Source: Paracoccus shanxieyensis (GTDB taxonomy: Bacteria > Pseudomonadota > Alphaproteobacteria > Rhodobacterales > Rhodobacteraceae). Taken from it: a DNA stretch of 64,000 bases. The position numbers and the translations under genes are program-made. Positions 36,145 to 48,259 of this stretch are shown here, one piece after another; position 1 is the stretch's first letter; every line of letters starts with the position of its first letter. Where the stretch lies: contig NZ_WMII01000001.1 of the NCBI RefSeq assembly GCF_009711265.1, forward strand, positions 124,001-188,000. The letters are read 5' to 3'. The notes under the pieces were generated by a model. The model saw nothing but the letters and a program-made list of their open reading frames with translations. It was not told where the DNA came from and made no database searches.

Positions 36145-37129
36145 ACCCGCCGTTCTGATGCCATCTCCAGGCATCTGCGACCATCTGCTGCATGTTCGAC
36201 CGGGCCGGATTCCAGCCCAGCACGGCGACGGCCTTTTCCGAACCCGAAACCAGCTTGACCGCATCGCCACCACGGCGCGGGCCTTCGGTCATCGGCACCG
36301 GGCGGTTCGTCACATGTTTCGACTGCTCGATCACCTCGCGCACGGAAAAACCGTTGCCGGTGCCAAGGCAGAAGATCTCATGCCCGCCATCGGCCACGCG
36401 GTCGGCCAGAAGATGCCGCAGGCCCAGCACATGCGCGTCGACCAGATCCATTACATGCACATAGTCGCGGATGCAGGTCCCGTCCGGCGTCGGATAATCC
36501 GTGCCGTGGATGGTCAGCGCCGCGCGCCGCCCGTCGATGGCATCAAGGATCAGCGGGATCAGATGGGTCTCGGGCTGGTGGAATTCGCCCACCTCGCCTT
36601 CGGGATCGGCGCCTGCCACGTTGAAATAGCGAAAGATCACCGAGCGCAGACCGTCCGAGACACCGAAATCCTTCAGCATATCCTCGATCGCGCGCTTGCT
36701 GGCCCCATAGGCGTTCAAGGGCGTCTGGGCGGTGTTTTCGTCCAGCACCACGCCGTCATGATCGCCATAGGTCGCGCAGGTCGAGGAAAAGACGAAGTTC
36801 TTGACGCCCGCCGCCAGCGCCGCCTCGATCAGGGACAGCGAGGCGCCGACATTGCCGCGCCAGTATTTGCCCGGCTCGCGCATTGCCTCGCCGACTTGGC
36901 TCAGCGCCGCGAAATGCATCACCGCAACCGGCTTGTGCGTGGCAAAGACCTGATCCAGACGGGCGCGGTCCATCAGATCGCCCTGCTCGAACGGGCCGAA
37001 CTTCACCGCATCGCGCCAGCCTGTGCACAGATTGTCATAGGTGACGGGGGTAAACCCCGCCTCGCGCAATGCCTTGCAGGCGTGCGAGCCGATATAGCCC
37101 GCGCCGCCTGTCACCAGAACCGTTGTCAT
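36134..37129 (-). CDS. galE: UDP-glucose 4-epimerase
   Basis: A 331-residue extended SDR that interconverts UDP-glucose and UDP-galactose with bound NAD. TTVLVTGGAGYIGSHACKAL (NAD site GxxGxxG), FAALSQVGEAM, SSTCATYGD (catalytic Thr/Ser) and the Y-x3-K pair in YGASK are all present, as are the FRYFNVAGAD and RDYVHVMDL blocks. It sits between galU and a GT4 gene; galU's stop lies immediately before its ATG. Together galU and galE supply UDP-Glc and UDP-Gal to the cluster's transferases. Confidence 0.96.
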   Translation of the reverse strand: MTTVLVTGGAGYIGSHACKALREAGFTPVTYDNLCTGWRDAVKFGPFEQGDLMDRARLDQVFATHKPVAVMHFAALSQVGEAMREPGKYWRGNVGASLSLIEAALAAGVKNFVFSSTCATYGDHDGVVLDENTAQTPLNAYGASKRAIEDMLKDFGVSDGLRSVIFRYFNVAGADPEGEVGEFHQPETHLIPLILDAIDGRRAALTIHGTDYPTPDGTCIRDYVHVMDLVDAHVLGLRHLLADRVADGGHEIFCLGTGNGFSVREVIEQSKHVTNRPVPMTEGPRRGGDAVKLVSGSEKAVAVLGWNPARSNMQQMVADAWRWHQNGGYAA

Positions 37130-38020
37130 TTACTCGGCAGCCTTGCGCATCGACATCACATCGGCCAGGTAATCGCCGAATTCGTCCTTCAGCTCATCGC
37201 GGGCCAGACCGAAGGCCACGGTCGCCTGCAGGAAGCCCGCCTTGGACCCGCAATCGAAGCGCTGGCCGCGGAAGCGCAGGCCGAACACGTCGCGCCCGGC
37301 CTCGATCTCATCGGCGATGGCGTCGGTCAGCTGGATTTCCCCGCCCGCGCCCTGCTTGAGCTTGTTCAGGTTCTCCATCACCGTCGGCGCCAGAATGTAG
37401 CGGCCGATCACGGCAAGGTTCGAGGGCGGGTTTTCCTTGGGTTTTTCCACCATGCCACGGGCACGGACGATGGCGCCCATATCCTCGGCCACGTCCAGAA
37501 CGCCATAAGATTTCGTCTTTTCCGTCGGCACTTCCATGGTCGCGACCATGGTGCCGCCGGTTTCCTGATAGGCCTCGATCATCTGCTGAAGGCAGGGCGG
37601 CTCACCCATGATCACGTCGTCGGTCAGCACCACGGCCACCGGCTCGTCCTGCAGCAGACGACGCGCGCACCAGACCGCGTGACCCAGACCCAGCGCCTTG
37701 TGCTGGCGCACATAGGCGATGGCGCCGCTGTCCATATTCGTCTCGCGCAGAATATCCAGCAGCTCGGTCTTGCCGGATTTCTTCAGGCTGGATTCCAGTT
37801 CATGCGCGTGATCGAAATAATCCTCGAGCGCGCCTTTGCCCCGAGAGGTCACGAAGATGAATTCCTCGATCCCCGCTGCCCGCGCCTCATCGATGGCGTA
37901 TTGGATCAACGGCCGGTCCACCAGCGTCATGATCTCTTTCGGGATGCTTTTCGTGGCGGGCAGAAAGCGCGTGCCAAGACCTGCGACAGGGAAAATGGCC
38001 TTCGTGACGGTGCGACTCAT
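37130..38020 (-). CDS. galU: UTP-glucose-1-phosphate uridylyltransferase
   Basis: A 296-residue nucleotidyltransferase making UDP-glucose from UTP and glucose 1-phosphate. KAIFPVAGLGTRFLPATKSIPKE (about 7-29) is the UTP-binding loop with catalytic Arg and Lys, VVLTDDVIMGE is the metal site, VEKPKENPPSN follows, and GQRFDCGSKAGFLQA completes the C-terminal motif. The start has an AGGAG site (aggagac) in the leader. It is the first gene of a galU-galE-GT4-GT2-GT14-sulfotransferase run. The region upstream (38021-38172) is AT-rich and likely holds its promoter. Confidence 0.96.
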   Translation of the reverse strand: MSRTVTKAIFPVAGLGTRFLPATKSIPKEIMTLVDRPLIQYAIDEARAAGIEEFIFVTSRGKGALEDYFDHAHELESSLKKSGKTELLDILRETNMDSGAIAYVRQHKALGLGHAVWCARRLLQDEPVAVVLTDDVIMGEPPCLQQMIEAYQETGGTMVATMEVPTEKTKSYGVLDVAEDMGAIVRARGMVEKPKENPPSNLAVIGRYILAPTVMENLNKLKQGAGGEIQLTDAIADEIEAGRDVFGLRFRGQRFDCGSKAGFLQATVAFGLARDELKDEFGDYLADVMSMRKAAE

Positions 38021-38150
38021 AAATAAGGTCTCCTGATATCTGCGCCAGTGTGTCTAAGCTTGTTCTGCTTTTCCAGCGGTTAGGCAACAATAGCTTAACA
38101 AACCTGTCGGATCCGAAAATTTAGCGAACGGTTTGTAAATGCAAGGTGAA

Positions 38151-38170
38151 TTGGGCAAAAACTTGCCCAA
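38151..38170 (-). terminator. Strong hairpin after the GT2 gene, candidate terminator
   Basis: TTGGGCAA (38151-38158) and TTGCCCAA (38163-38170) form a perfect 8-bp stem with a four-base loop two bases past the GT2 stop. No T-tract follows on the minus strand. It separates the cysQ-kdsB-GT2 unit from galU, so it may end that transcript. Confidence 0.45.
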
Positions 38171-38172
38171 GC

Positions 38173-39366
38173 TTACCATTGAACAGCAAAATATCGGCGT
38201 TCTCGGTTCACTCTATCACGAATGCGGCACCGAAGCACAGGCGAATCTCCGGGCTGCGACTTGCCCCACAGACCGCCATGCTGTTCCCACCAGCCATGAC
38301 GCGTCAGCACCAGCCGATGCGGCAGCACGGTCGGCGTCAGCAGCAGGACCATCACCTGATGCCCCTGCGCCTGCGCCTGCGCCGCCTGCCTGCGCAAGGC
38401 GCGGCGCTGCCAGTGCCAACCCGACAGGAACATCGGATCGCGGTGATCGGTGTGCAGCGGCAGGAACGCAGGCGGCGGCGGCATGTCCCAGACCGGCAAT
38501 GGCGCGGACACCCCCGCGGCCTGCGCCATGCCGGCCCGCAAGGTCGCAAAGACCCGGCGCACCGCCGCAGGCTCGATCCGGCCAGAAACCATCAGCCGCA
38601 GCAGGCGCTGGCGCTGCGCCTGCAAAATCCACGCCGCATCCCCGCCATGACGCGCGGCAAACAGCACGGTTGACCTTCCGATGGCCGACAGATCATGCGG
38701 CACGCCCTTCGCGGCGCGTGTGGTGCCGGGGGCAAGGCCGTGAATGACTTCGGCGGCGGGCACCACGGCGGTCAGCCCGGCAGGAAAGCGCGCCGCCAGC
38801 CGCATGTTCACATCGCTTTCGTCCAGATGAAAGGCAAAGGCGGGATCGAAACCGCCGACCTCGATCAGCGAATCGCGCCGGAACGCGCAATTCGTGCCCA
38901 CGGTGCTGATCGGGCAGCCCTGTTCCGGGCCAAGCAGCGCGGGCTGGTCCAGCGGCAGGGGCATGGCGCGGCCCGAAGGTGTCATGCGTTCCGCGCGCAC
39001 CTGCCACGCCAGCCCATCCGGCCCGCGCGTGAACCCCGTCGCCGCAATGACCCGAGGGTCGGCGAACGGGGCCGACAGCCGCGCGACCCAGCCCGGCGCG
39101 GCCAGCGCATCGTCGTCGATAAAGGCCACGACCTGCCCCGCCGCCTGCGCCAGCCCCAGATTGCGCGCCTGCGAGATATTGGGCTGGTCAAACGTGACAC
39201 GCTTCAGCGCCAGATCGGGACGGATCCCGGCCGAGGCGGGATCGGCGACCAGAACCACCTCGACATCGGGATGGGTCTGCCGGGTCAGCGCGGTCAGGCA
39301 CAGCGCCAGTTCGCGGGGCCGGTGGCGCGAGACGACGACCACCGAGACCCGCGCCGCTTCGGCCAT
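38173..39366 (-). CDS. Glycosyltransferase family 2 protein
   Basis: A 397-residue GT-A enzyme. The start VSVVVVSRHRPRELALCLTAL is the GT2 nucleotide-binding strand. NISQARNLGLAQAAGQVVAFIDDDALAAPGW holds the DDD metal motif (about 83-85), and GGFDPAFAFHLDESDVNMRLA contains the acceptor-side ED-like acidic residues. A C-terminal extension of about 150 residues is unusual and basic/Gln-rich (QAAQAQAQGHQ), with no known domain that I recognise. It shares one base with kdsB (TGATG overlap), so it is likely in the lipopolysaccharide/capsule branch fed by CMP-Kdo. Confidence 0.85.
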   Translation of the reverse strand: MAEAARVSVVVVSRHRPRELALCLTALTRQTHPDVEVVLVADPASAGIRPDLALKRVTFDQPNISQARNLGLAQAAGQVVAFIDDDALAAPGWVARLSAPFADPRVIAATGFTRGPDGLAWQVRAERMTPSGRAMPLPLDQPALLGPEQGCPISTVGTNCAFRRDSLIEVGGFDPAFAFHLDESDVNMRLAARFPAGLTAVVPAAEVIHGLAPGTTRAAKGVPHDLSAIGRSTVLFAARHGGDAAWILQAQRQRLLRLMVSGRIEPAAVRRVFATLRAGMAQAAGVSAPLPVWDMPPPPAFLPLHTDHRDPMFLSGWHWQRRALRRQAAQAQAQGHQVMVLLLTPTVLPHRLVLTRHGWWEQHGGLWGKSQPGDSPVLRCRIRDRVNRERRYFAVQW

Positions 39367-40166
39367 CAGGCGATGCCCATCCGCTGCATCATCGCTTCAA
39401 GCTTGGACACGTCCGAGGGGTTGTTCAGTTCCCAGAACTCGCGCCCCCGCGCCTCGACCTCGACGCACAGGATGCGGCGGCCGCGTTCCAGAAACCGCAA
39501 CTGCTCCAGCCCCTCAAGCTGCTCAAGCCGCCCTTCGTCCCATGTCGGGTATTCGGCCAGCGCCGCCGGGCGATAGGCATAGACGCCGACATGGTGATAG
39601 ACCGGCGTCGGATCGCTTTGGCCGTAATCCTGCGCCGAAAACGGCACGACTTCCTTCGAGAAATACAGCGCCCGCCGGTCATGGCCAAAGACCGCCGTGG
39701 TGCCGCCCACCCGGCCCGCCACGCGATCGGCGATCAGTTCGGATCGCATCGCCCCAGAACAGCGCAGCACCGGCGTTGCGACATCCGCGCCGGGATCGGT
39801 GCGCAGACCCGTCACCAGATCCTCGATGAACCAGGCCGGGGTCAGCGGCGCATCCCCTTGCAGGTTCACCACGATTTCGGGCGACAGGCCAAGCGCCGAC
39901 ACCGCCTCGGCGCAGCGTTCCGTGCCATTGCGCGCCGCGGTCGAGGTCATGGCGACCTCGGCGCCGAAGCCCTGCGCATGGTCGCGGATACGGTCGTCAT
40001 CGGTCGCGACGATCACGCGCGCGATGCCCGAAACCTCTTGCGCGGCTTCCCAGCTGCGACGGATCAGCGACAAAGCCTCGCCGGTTGCGCCACGCAGTTC
40101 GACCAGCGGCTTGCCGGGATAGCGGGTCGAGGCATGACGCGCCGGAATGACGATGACGACCGACAT
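39366..40166 (-). CDS. kdsB: 3-deoxy-manno-octulosonate cytidylyltransferase
   Basis: A 266-residue enzyme activating Kdo to CMP-Kdo for lipid A core or Kdo-linked capsule. VVIVIPARHASTRYPGKPLVEL (CTP loop), RVIVATDDDRI, NGTERCAEAV, VNLQGDAPLTP and YHHVGVYAYR match the family. The NLQGD(A)P motif has Ala where Glu is common in the enterobacterial enzyme, so a CTP-metal ligand differs. The start at 40166 follows the cysQ stop by four bases. It is embedded in a surface-glycan operon rather than next to lpxK-type genes. Confidence 0.9.
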   Translation of the reverse strand: MSVVIVIPARHASTRYPGKPLVELRGATGEALSLIRRSWEAAQEVSGIARVIVATDDDRIRDHAQGFGAEVAMTSTAARNGTERCAEAVSALGLSPEIVVNLQGDAPLTPAWFIEDLVTGLRTDPGADVATPVLRCSGAMRSELIADRVAGRVGGTTAVFGHDRRALYFSKEVVPFSAQDYGQSDPTPVYHHVGVYAYRPAALAEYPTWDEGRLEQLEGLEQLRFLERGRRILCVEVEARGREFWELNNPSDVSKLEAMMQRMGIA

Positions 40167-40170
40167 GGGA

Positions 40171-40968
40171 TCAGTCCTTGACCAGCAGAACGCCGGGCGC
40201 AAAGGCGATGAAGAACGGGTTTTCAAACCCCGGCTTGCCATAGGCCAGCGGGCTGTGATCGTCGAAACGCACCACCTCGCCGCCCGCGCCGCGCAGCACC
40301 GCGTCGCCCGCGGCCGTGTCCCATTCCATCGTCCGGCCCAGACGCGGGTAAAGATCGGCCTCTCCGGTCGCGACCAGACAGAATTTCAGCGACGAGCCCG
40401 CCGAGGTCATGTCGCGCACGCCGTAGCGCCCGATATAGTCATCCGTCGCCGCGTCGCGATGCGATTTCGAGGCCACCACCATCAGGCCGCGATTGTCTGG
40501 CGTGGTGTTGACGCCGATCGGGCTGACCTCGCCCGGCGTGGCGTTGAAGGGGGCCTTTTCCTCGACCGAGCCGCCTTCGGCATTGGTATAGAACAGCCGC
40601 CCCTTGGCGGGTGCATAGACCACGCCCAAACGCGGCACGCCGTTTTCGACATACGCGATATTGACGGTGAAATCGCCCCGGCGCTGGACGAATTCCTTGG
40701 TGCCGTCCAGCGGGTCGACGATCAGGAAGGTCGAAAGCGTCTGCCCATGGGTCGCGGCCTGTTCCTCGGTCACCAGCGCCACATCGGGAAACGCCGCCCG
40801 CAACCCGGCCGAAATCAGCGCATCGGCCTTTTCATCGGCCTCGGTCACCGGCGAGGCATCGGATTTCGAGCGCACGTCGAAATCCTCGGCACCATAGATC
40901 TTCATGATCTCGTCCCCTGCCTCAAGGGCGAGGCGGCGCATTTCGGCGATCAGTTTAACAAAATCCAT
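40171..40968 (-). CDS. cysQ: 3'(2'),5'-bisphosphate nucleotidase
   Basis: A 265-residue member of the inositol-monophosphatase-like, lithium-sensitive superfamily. It converts PAP to AMP, removing the by-product of PAPS-dependent sulfation. LVTEEQ, then the metal motif DPLDGTKEF (about 84-92) and WDTAAGDAVLRGAGGEV (second acidic motif) are present, and the size fits CysQ. AAGGAA lies five bases before the ATG. It leads a short operon with kdsB and a GT2, and the same locus contains a sulfotransferase, which explains why a PAP phosphatase is needed here. Confidence 0.92.
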   Translation of the reverse strand: MDFVKLIAEMRRLALEAGDEIMKIYGAEDFDVRSKSDASPVTEADEKADALISAGLRAAFPDVALVTEEQAATHGQTLSTFLIVDPLDGTKEFVQRRGDFTVNIAYVENGVPRLGVVYAPAKGRLFYTNAEGGSVEEKAPFNATPGEVSPIGVNTTPDNRGLMVVASKSHRDAATDDYIGRYGVRDMTSAGSSLKFCLVATGEADLYPRLGRTMEWDTAAGDAVLRGAGGEVVRFDDHSPLAYGKPGFENPFFIAFAPGVLLVKD

Positions 40969-41094
40969 GGAATTTCCTTTTTCGTCGCGGCCTGCCGGGC
41001 GTGTGGCGGCGATTGAATACGGCACTCAGCTTCCTTATGCTGCCGCAGAATGCGCAGGGCAAGCACCTGTCGTCACATAGGGATCGCGCCGCAA

Positions 41095-41916
41095 ATGTTC
41101 ACTCAGCATCGCAGCCGCAACATGGCCGAGGCCGCGTTCACGACGGGTGCGCTGATCTATCATGTGACGGTCAACAACCTGCGCAAGGGTCAGCGCAATG
41201 CGGTCGTCGGCCTGCTGATGACCGTGGCGCAGGCGATCAGCATGATCGCGGGCTTCTGGCTGATGTATGCGATCATGGGGCTGCGCAGCTCGCCCATCCG
41301 GGGCGATTTCATCGTCTATATCATGACCGGCATCTTCATGTTCATGACGCATACGCAAGCCATCGGCGCGGTGGCCAGCGCGGGCGGGCCCACGAACCAG
41401 ATGATGAAGCACGGGCCGATGAACACCGCGATCATGATCGCGGCAGGGGCGCTGGCGACGCTGTACAAGCAGACCTTCTCGGCCATCGTGGTGCTGTCGG
41501 CCTATCACTACATCATCGAACCCGTGCATATCGACGAGCCGCTGAAATGCTATGGCATGTTGCTGATCGCGTGGTTTTCCGGCTGCTGCATCGGTCTGAT
41601 CTTTCTGGCGTTCCGGCCCTGGTGGCCGCAGGGCGCGCAGGTGCTGACGCAGTTTTATCAGCGCATCAACATGATCTTTTCCGGCAAGATGTTCGTGGCC
41701 AACACCATGCCCGCCTTCCTGCTGCACGCCTTTTCGTGGAACCCGCTGTTTCACGTCATCGACCAGACGCGCGGCTTTGCCTTCATCAACTATGTGCCGC
41801 GCAATTCCTCGCTGAGCTATCCGGTCTATTGCATCGTCGCGCTGCTGATGATTGGCCTGATGGCCGAGTTCGTCACCCGCAAATCCATCTCGATCAGCAC
41901 CATGGCCGGGCGCTAG
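41095..41916 (+). CDS. ABC-2 type permease, candidate polysaccharide exporter
   Basis: A 273-residue membrane protein with about six hydrophobic segments of the ABC-2 (KpsM/Wzm-like) permease type, such as VGLLMTVAQAISMIAGFWLMYAI and a late segment VYCIVALLMIGLMAEFVTRK. FSWNPLFHVIDQTRGF is a conserved motif of the capsule-export permease group. It is divergent from cysQ and the glycan operon, which supports a role in exporting the polymer. No ABC ATPase or outer-membrane export gene is adjacent. The start at 41095 lacks a good ribosome site. Confidence 0.8.
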   Translation: MFTQHRSRNMAEAAFTTGALIYHVTVNNLRKGQRNAVVGLLMTVAQAISMIAGFWLMYAIMGLRSSPIRGDFIVYIMTGIFMFMTHTQAIGAVASAGGPTNQMMKHGPMNTAIMIAAGALATLYKQTFSAIVVLSAYHYIIEPVHIDEPLKCYGMLLIAWFSGCCIGLIFLAFRPWWPQGAQVLTQFYQRINMIFSGKMFVANTMPAFLLHAFSWNPLFHVIDQTRGFAFINYVPRNSSLSYPVYCIVALLMIGLMAEFVTRKSISISTMAGR

Positions 41917-41980
41917 GCCCGGGGGCCACGCCGCGCGAAAAAATCGCTGCAACTGCGTGACAATTCGGCTGCACGGCCAG

Positions 41981-42012
41981 CTTGCAGGCGGTTTCGGGCC
42001 TTCCTATATAGC
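41981..42012 (+). promoter_or_regulatory. RpoH-type heat-shock promoter of dnaK
   Basis: CTTG at 41981-41984, an 18-base spacer, then CCTATATAG at 42003-42011. This fits the alphaproteobacterial sigma-32 pattern CTTG-N17/18-CYTATNTNNG except for the last base. It lies about 106 bases upstream of the dnaK start. Confidence 0.7.
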
Positions 42013-42117
42013 CCCATGAGCTTCGGAGGGCCTGCCCTTCGTCAAACAATGGGATCGGGCTTCGGGGGCCTTCTTTTGGACCCGCAGCCCATGAAATCGC
42101 CGCAAGAAAGGGATTGC

Positions 42118-44028
<1,911 letters not shown>

Positions 44029-44046
44029 GCGCAGGCAGACCAGACG

Positions 44047-44085
44047 ACCGGCCCGCTGCGCAAAATGCACGGGCCGGTTATTTCT
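44047..44085 (+). terminator. Intercistronic hairpin between dnaK and dnaJ
   Basis: ACCGGCCCG (44047-44055) pairs perfectly with CGGGCCGGT (44070-44078), followed by TATTTCTT. This looks like a partial terminator or mRNA-stabilising stem that would lower dnaJ relative to dnaK. Confidence 0.65.
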
Positions 44086-44109
44086 TGAAGGACCCCGGAC
44101 GCGATCGAC

Positions 44110-45279
44110 ATGGCAAAACGTGACTATTACGAGGTGCTGGGCGTAACCCGGGGCGCCTCGGCAGAAGAAATCAAGAAGGCCTATCGCACCAAGGCGAAAG
44201 AGCTGCATCCAGACCGCAACAAGGATTGCAAGGTCTCGGAAGCGGCGTTCAAGGATGTGAACGAGGCTTATGACTGCCTGAAGGACGACCAGAAAAAGGC
44301 CGCATATGACCGCTTTGGTCACGGCGCCTTTGACGGCTCGGGCGGTTTCGGCGGCGGCTTCGGTCGTGGCGGGCAGGCCAATGGCGACTTCGGCTCCGCC
44401 TTTGCCGATGTGTTCGAGGATCTTTTCGGCGACATGATGGGCCGCCGTCAGGGCGGCGGTGGCGGGCGGTCGCGCGCCAGCCGTGGTCAGGATCTGCGCT
44501 ATAACCTGCGCGTGTCGCTGGAGGATGCCTTTGGCGGCGTGCAGAAGGCGATCACCGTTCCCGGCTCGGTCACCTGCGGGGCCTGCGACGGTACCGGCGC
44601 CGAAGGCTCGGTCGAGCCTGCGACATGTCCGACCTGTTCGGGCATGGGCAAGGTGCGGGCAAGTCAGGGCTTTTTCACCGTCGAACGCACCTGCCCGACC
44701 TGTAACGGTCAGGGCCAGATCATCAAGAATCCCTGCAAGGAATGCCACGGCGCGGGTCGGATCGAAAAGGAACGCACCCTGTCGGTCAATATCCCGGCAG
44801 GCGTCGAGACCGGCACCCGCATCCGCCTTGCCGGCGAGGGCGAGGCCGGGATGCGCGGCGGTCCTGCGGGCGATCTGTATATCTTCATCGAGGTGCAGGA
44901 TCACGCGATCTTCCTGCGCGACGGCAAGATGCTGGCCTGTCAGGTGCCGGTCAGCATGGCAACCGCGGCCCTTGGCGGCGAAATCGAGGTGCCGACCATC
45001 GACGGCGGCCGCTCGCGCGTGAAGATCCCGCCGGGCACGCAATCTGGCAAGCAGCTGCGCCTGCGCGGCAAGGGGATGCCGCCCTTGCGCCACGGGCCGG
45101 GCATGAATGGCGAATCGGGGGACATGCTGATCGAGCTTTCGGTCGAAACTCCGGTGAACCTGACCGCCCGCCAGAAGGAAATCCTGCGCGAATTCGACAA
45201 TATCAACGCCGATAACAGCCCGCAGACCCAAGGCTTCTTCCAGAAGATCAAGGGATTCTGGGACGAGATGAAGGGCTGA
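44110..45279 (+). CDS. dnaJ: Hsp40 co-chaperone DnaJ
   Basis: A 389-residue type I J-protein. The J-domain contains the HPD triad (about 34-36, LHPDRN) followed by two cysteines (KDCKV and YDCLK) that are uncommon. A Gly/Phe-rich linker follows. The zinc domain has four CxxCxGxG repeats: [32 protein letters not shown]. The C-terminal substrate domains end near residue 389. It stimulates DnaK ATP hydrolysis. It follows dnaK with an 81-base gap containing a hairpin. The stop abuts a CtrA-like site that belongs to radC. Confidence 0.98.
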   Translation: MAKRDYYEVLGVTRGASAEEIKKAYRTKAKELHPDRNKDCKVSEAAFKDVNEAYDCLKDDQKKAAYDRFGHGAFDGSGGFGGGFGRGGQANGDFGSAFADVFEDLFGDMMGRRQGGGGGRSRASRGQDLRYNLRVSLEDAFGGVQKAITVPGSVTCGACDGTGAEGSVEPATCPTCSGMGKVRASQGFFTVERTCPTCNGQGQIIKNPCKECHGAGRIEKERTLSVNIPAGVETGTRIRLAGEGEAGMRGGPAGDLYIFIEVQDHAIFLRDGKMLACQVPVSMATAALGGEIEVPTIDGGRSRVKIPPGTQSGKQLRLRGKGMPPLRHGPGMNGESGDMLIELSVETPVNLTARQKEILREFDNINADNSPQTQGFFQKIKGFWDEMKG

Positions 45280-45294
45280 TTAATCCGGCGTTAA
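45280..45294 (+). promoter_or_regulatory. CtrA box upstream of radC
   Basis: TTAATCCGGCGTTAA is a perfect TTAA-N7-TTAA, the binding motif of the cell-cycle regulator CtrA in alphaproteobacteria. It begins directly after the dnaJ stop and ends 24 bases before the radC start codon. The sequence match is exact; in vivo binding is inferred. Confidence 0.55.
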
Positions 45295-45318
45295 GGGGTT
45301 TTGTGCCAGCCTGAGGGC

Positions 45319-46098
45319 ATGGCACAGAATCGCTCTTTTCAAGAAGCTCCGCTTCCGCTTTTCACCCCTGCCCCTGCGGCGGGGGATGAAGCCCTGCCCG
45401 TGGCCATGGCCAGCGGCGGGCGTCTGCCAAGCTATATCTCGGATCACCGGGCAAGGCTGCGCGACCGCTTCATGCAGGGCGGGGCGGATGCGATGCCGGA
45501 TTACGAATTGCTGGAATTGGTGCTGTTTCGCGCCATCCCGCGACAGGATGTGAAACCGCTGGCCCGCCGCCTGATCGACACATTCGGCGATTTCAACCGC
45601 GTGCTGTCCGCGCCCGTGCCGCGCCTGTCGGACATCCCCGGCGTCGGCCCCGCCGTCGTGCAGGAACTGAAGATCGTCGAAGCTGCCGCCCGCAGGCTGG
45701 CCCGGTCCCGCGTCCTGCACCGGCCTGTGCTGACCAGCTGGGACGTGCTGCTGGATTACTGTCATACCGCCATGGCGCATGATCAGATCGAACAGTTCCG
45801 CGTGCTGTATCTGGACCGCAAGAACGTGCTGATCGCCGATGAGGAACAGGCGCGCGGCACGGTGGATCACGTCCCGGTCTATCCCCGAGAGATCATGCGC
45901 CGCGCGCTGGAACTGACGGCCAGCGCGCTGATCCTTGTCCACAACCATCCCTCGGGCGACCCGACCCCCTCGCAGGCCGACATCACCATGACGAACCGCA
46001 TTCAGGCCGCGGCCGAGGTCATGGGGATCACCGTGCATGACCATCTGATCATCGGCAAATCCCGCGAACTCAGCTTCCGCTCGGAAGGGCTGCTCTAG
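45319..46098 (+). CDS. radC: RadC-family JAB/MPN-domain protein
   Basis: A 259-residue protein. A helix-hairpin-helix-like segment (LSDIPGVGPAVVQELKIVEAA, about 98-118) is followed by a JAMM metalloprotease-like domain with HNHPSGDPTPSQADI (His/His/Asp metal ligands). It is widely linked to recombination and DNA uptake, but no biochemical role is settled. I start at ATG 45319; a TTG at 45301 is the alternative. Placement after dnaJ and behind a perfect CtrA box suggests cell-cycle or competence-type control. A disordered Pro/Ala N-terminus (about 1-30) precedes the fold. Confidence 0.9.
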   Translation: MAQNRSFQEAPLPLFTPAPAAGDEALPVAMASGGRLPSYISDHRARLRDRFMQGGADAMPDYELLELVLFRAIPRQDVKPLARRLIDTFGDFNRVLSAPVPRLSDIPGVGPAVVQELKIVEAAARRLARSRVLHRPVLTSWDVLLDYCHTAMAHDQIEQFRVLYLDRKNVLIADEEQARGTVDHVPVYPREIMRRALELTASALILVHNHPSGDPTPSQADITMTNRIQAAAEVMGITVHDHLIIGKSRELSFRSEGLL

Positions 46099-46340
46099 CG
46101 CCGCGCCTTTGCTAAAATCCGCAAGCTGCCGCAGGGGCGCGATTTTCCGGATGCGATTGCGGCGCCGGTCGCGACGCCAAAATCCCACACCTTGGGTGGA
46201 ATGCGCGCAGATCACATTCCCCCCATGCTGGACTGACAAGAATTTGACCGCTACAAATCTTGCGAGGGAGGGGGAAGTGCAGGCTGTTACGGCCCGCTCC
46301 GTCATACGCCCGCAAGGGTGACAAATGGAGAGGAGAACCC

Positions 46341-48247
<1,907 letters not shown>

Positions 48248-48259
48248 GGAGAGGCATCA

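Noticed and set aside
45219..45330. Intrinsic terminator after dnaJ
   Set aside because: A T-run is present (GGGGTTTTG), but no stable stem precedes it.
46099..46340. FNR or other oxygen-sensor box upstream of petA
   Set aside because: No TTGAT-N4-ATCAA match; TTGACC at 46244 lacks a convincing -10 at proper spacing. I see nothing else firm in these 242 bases.
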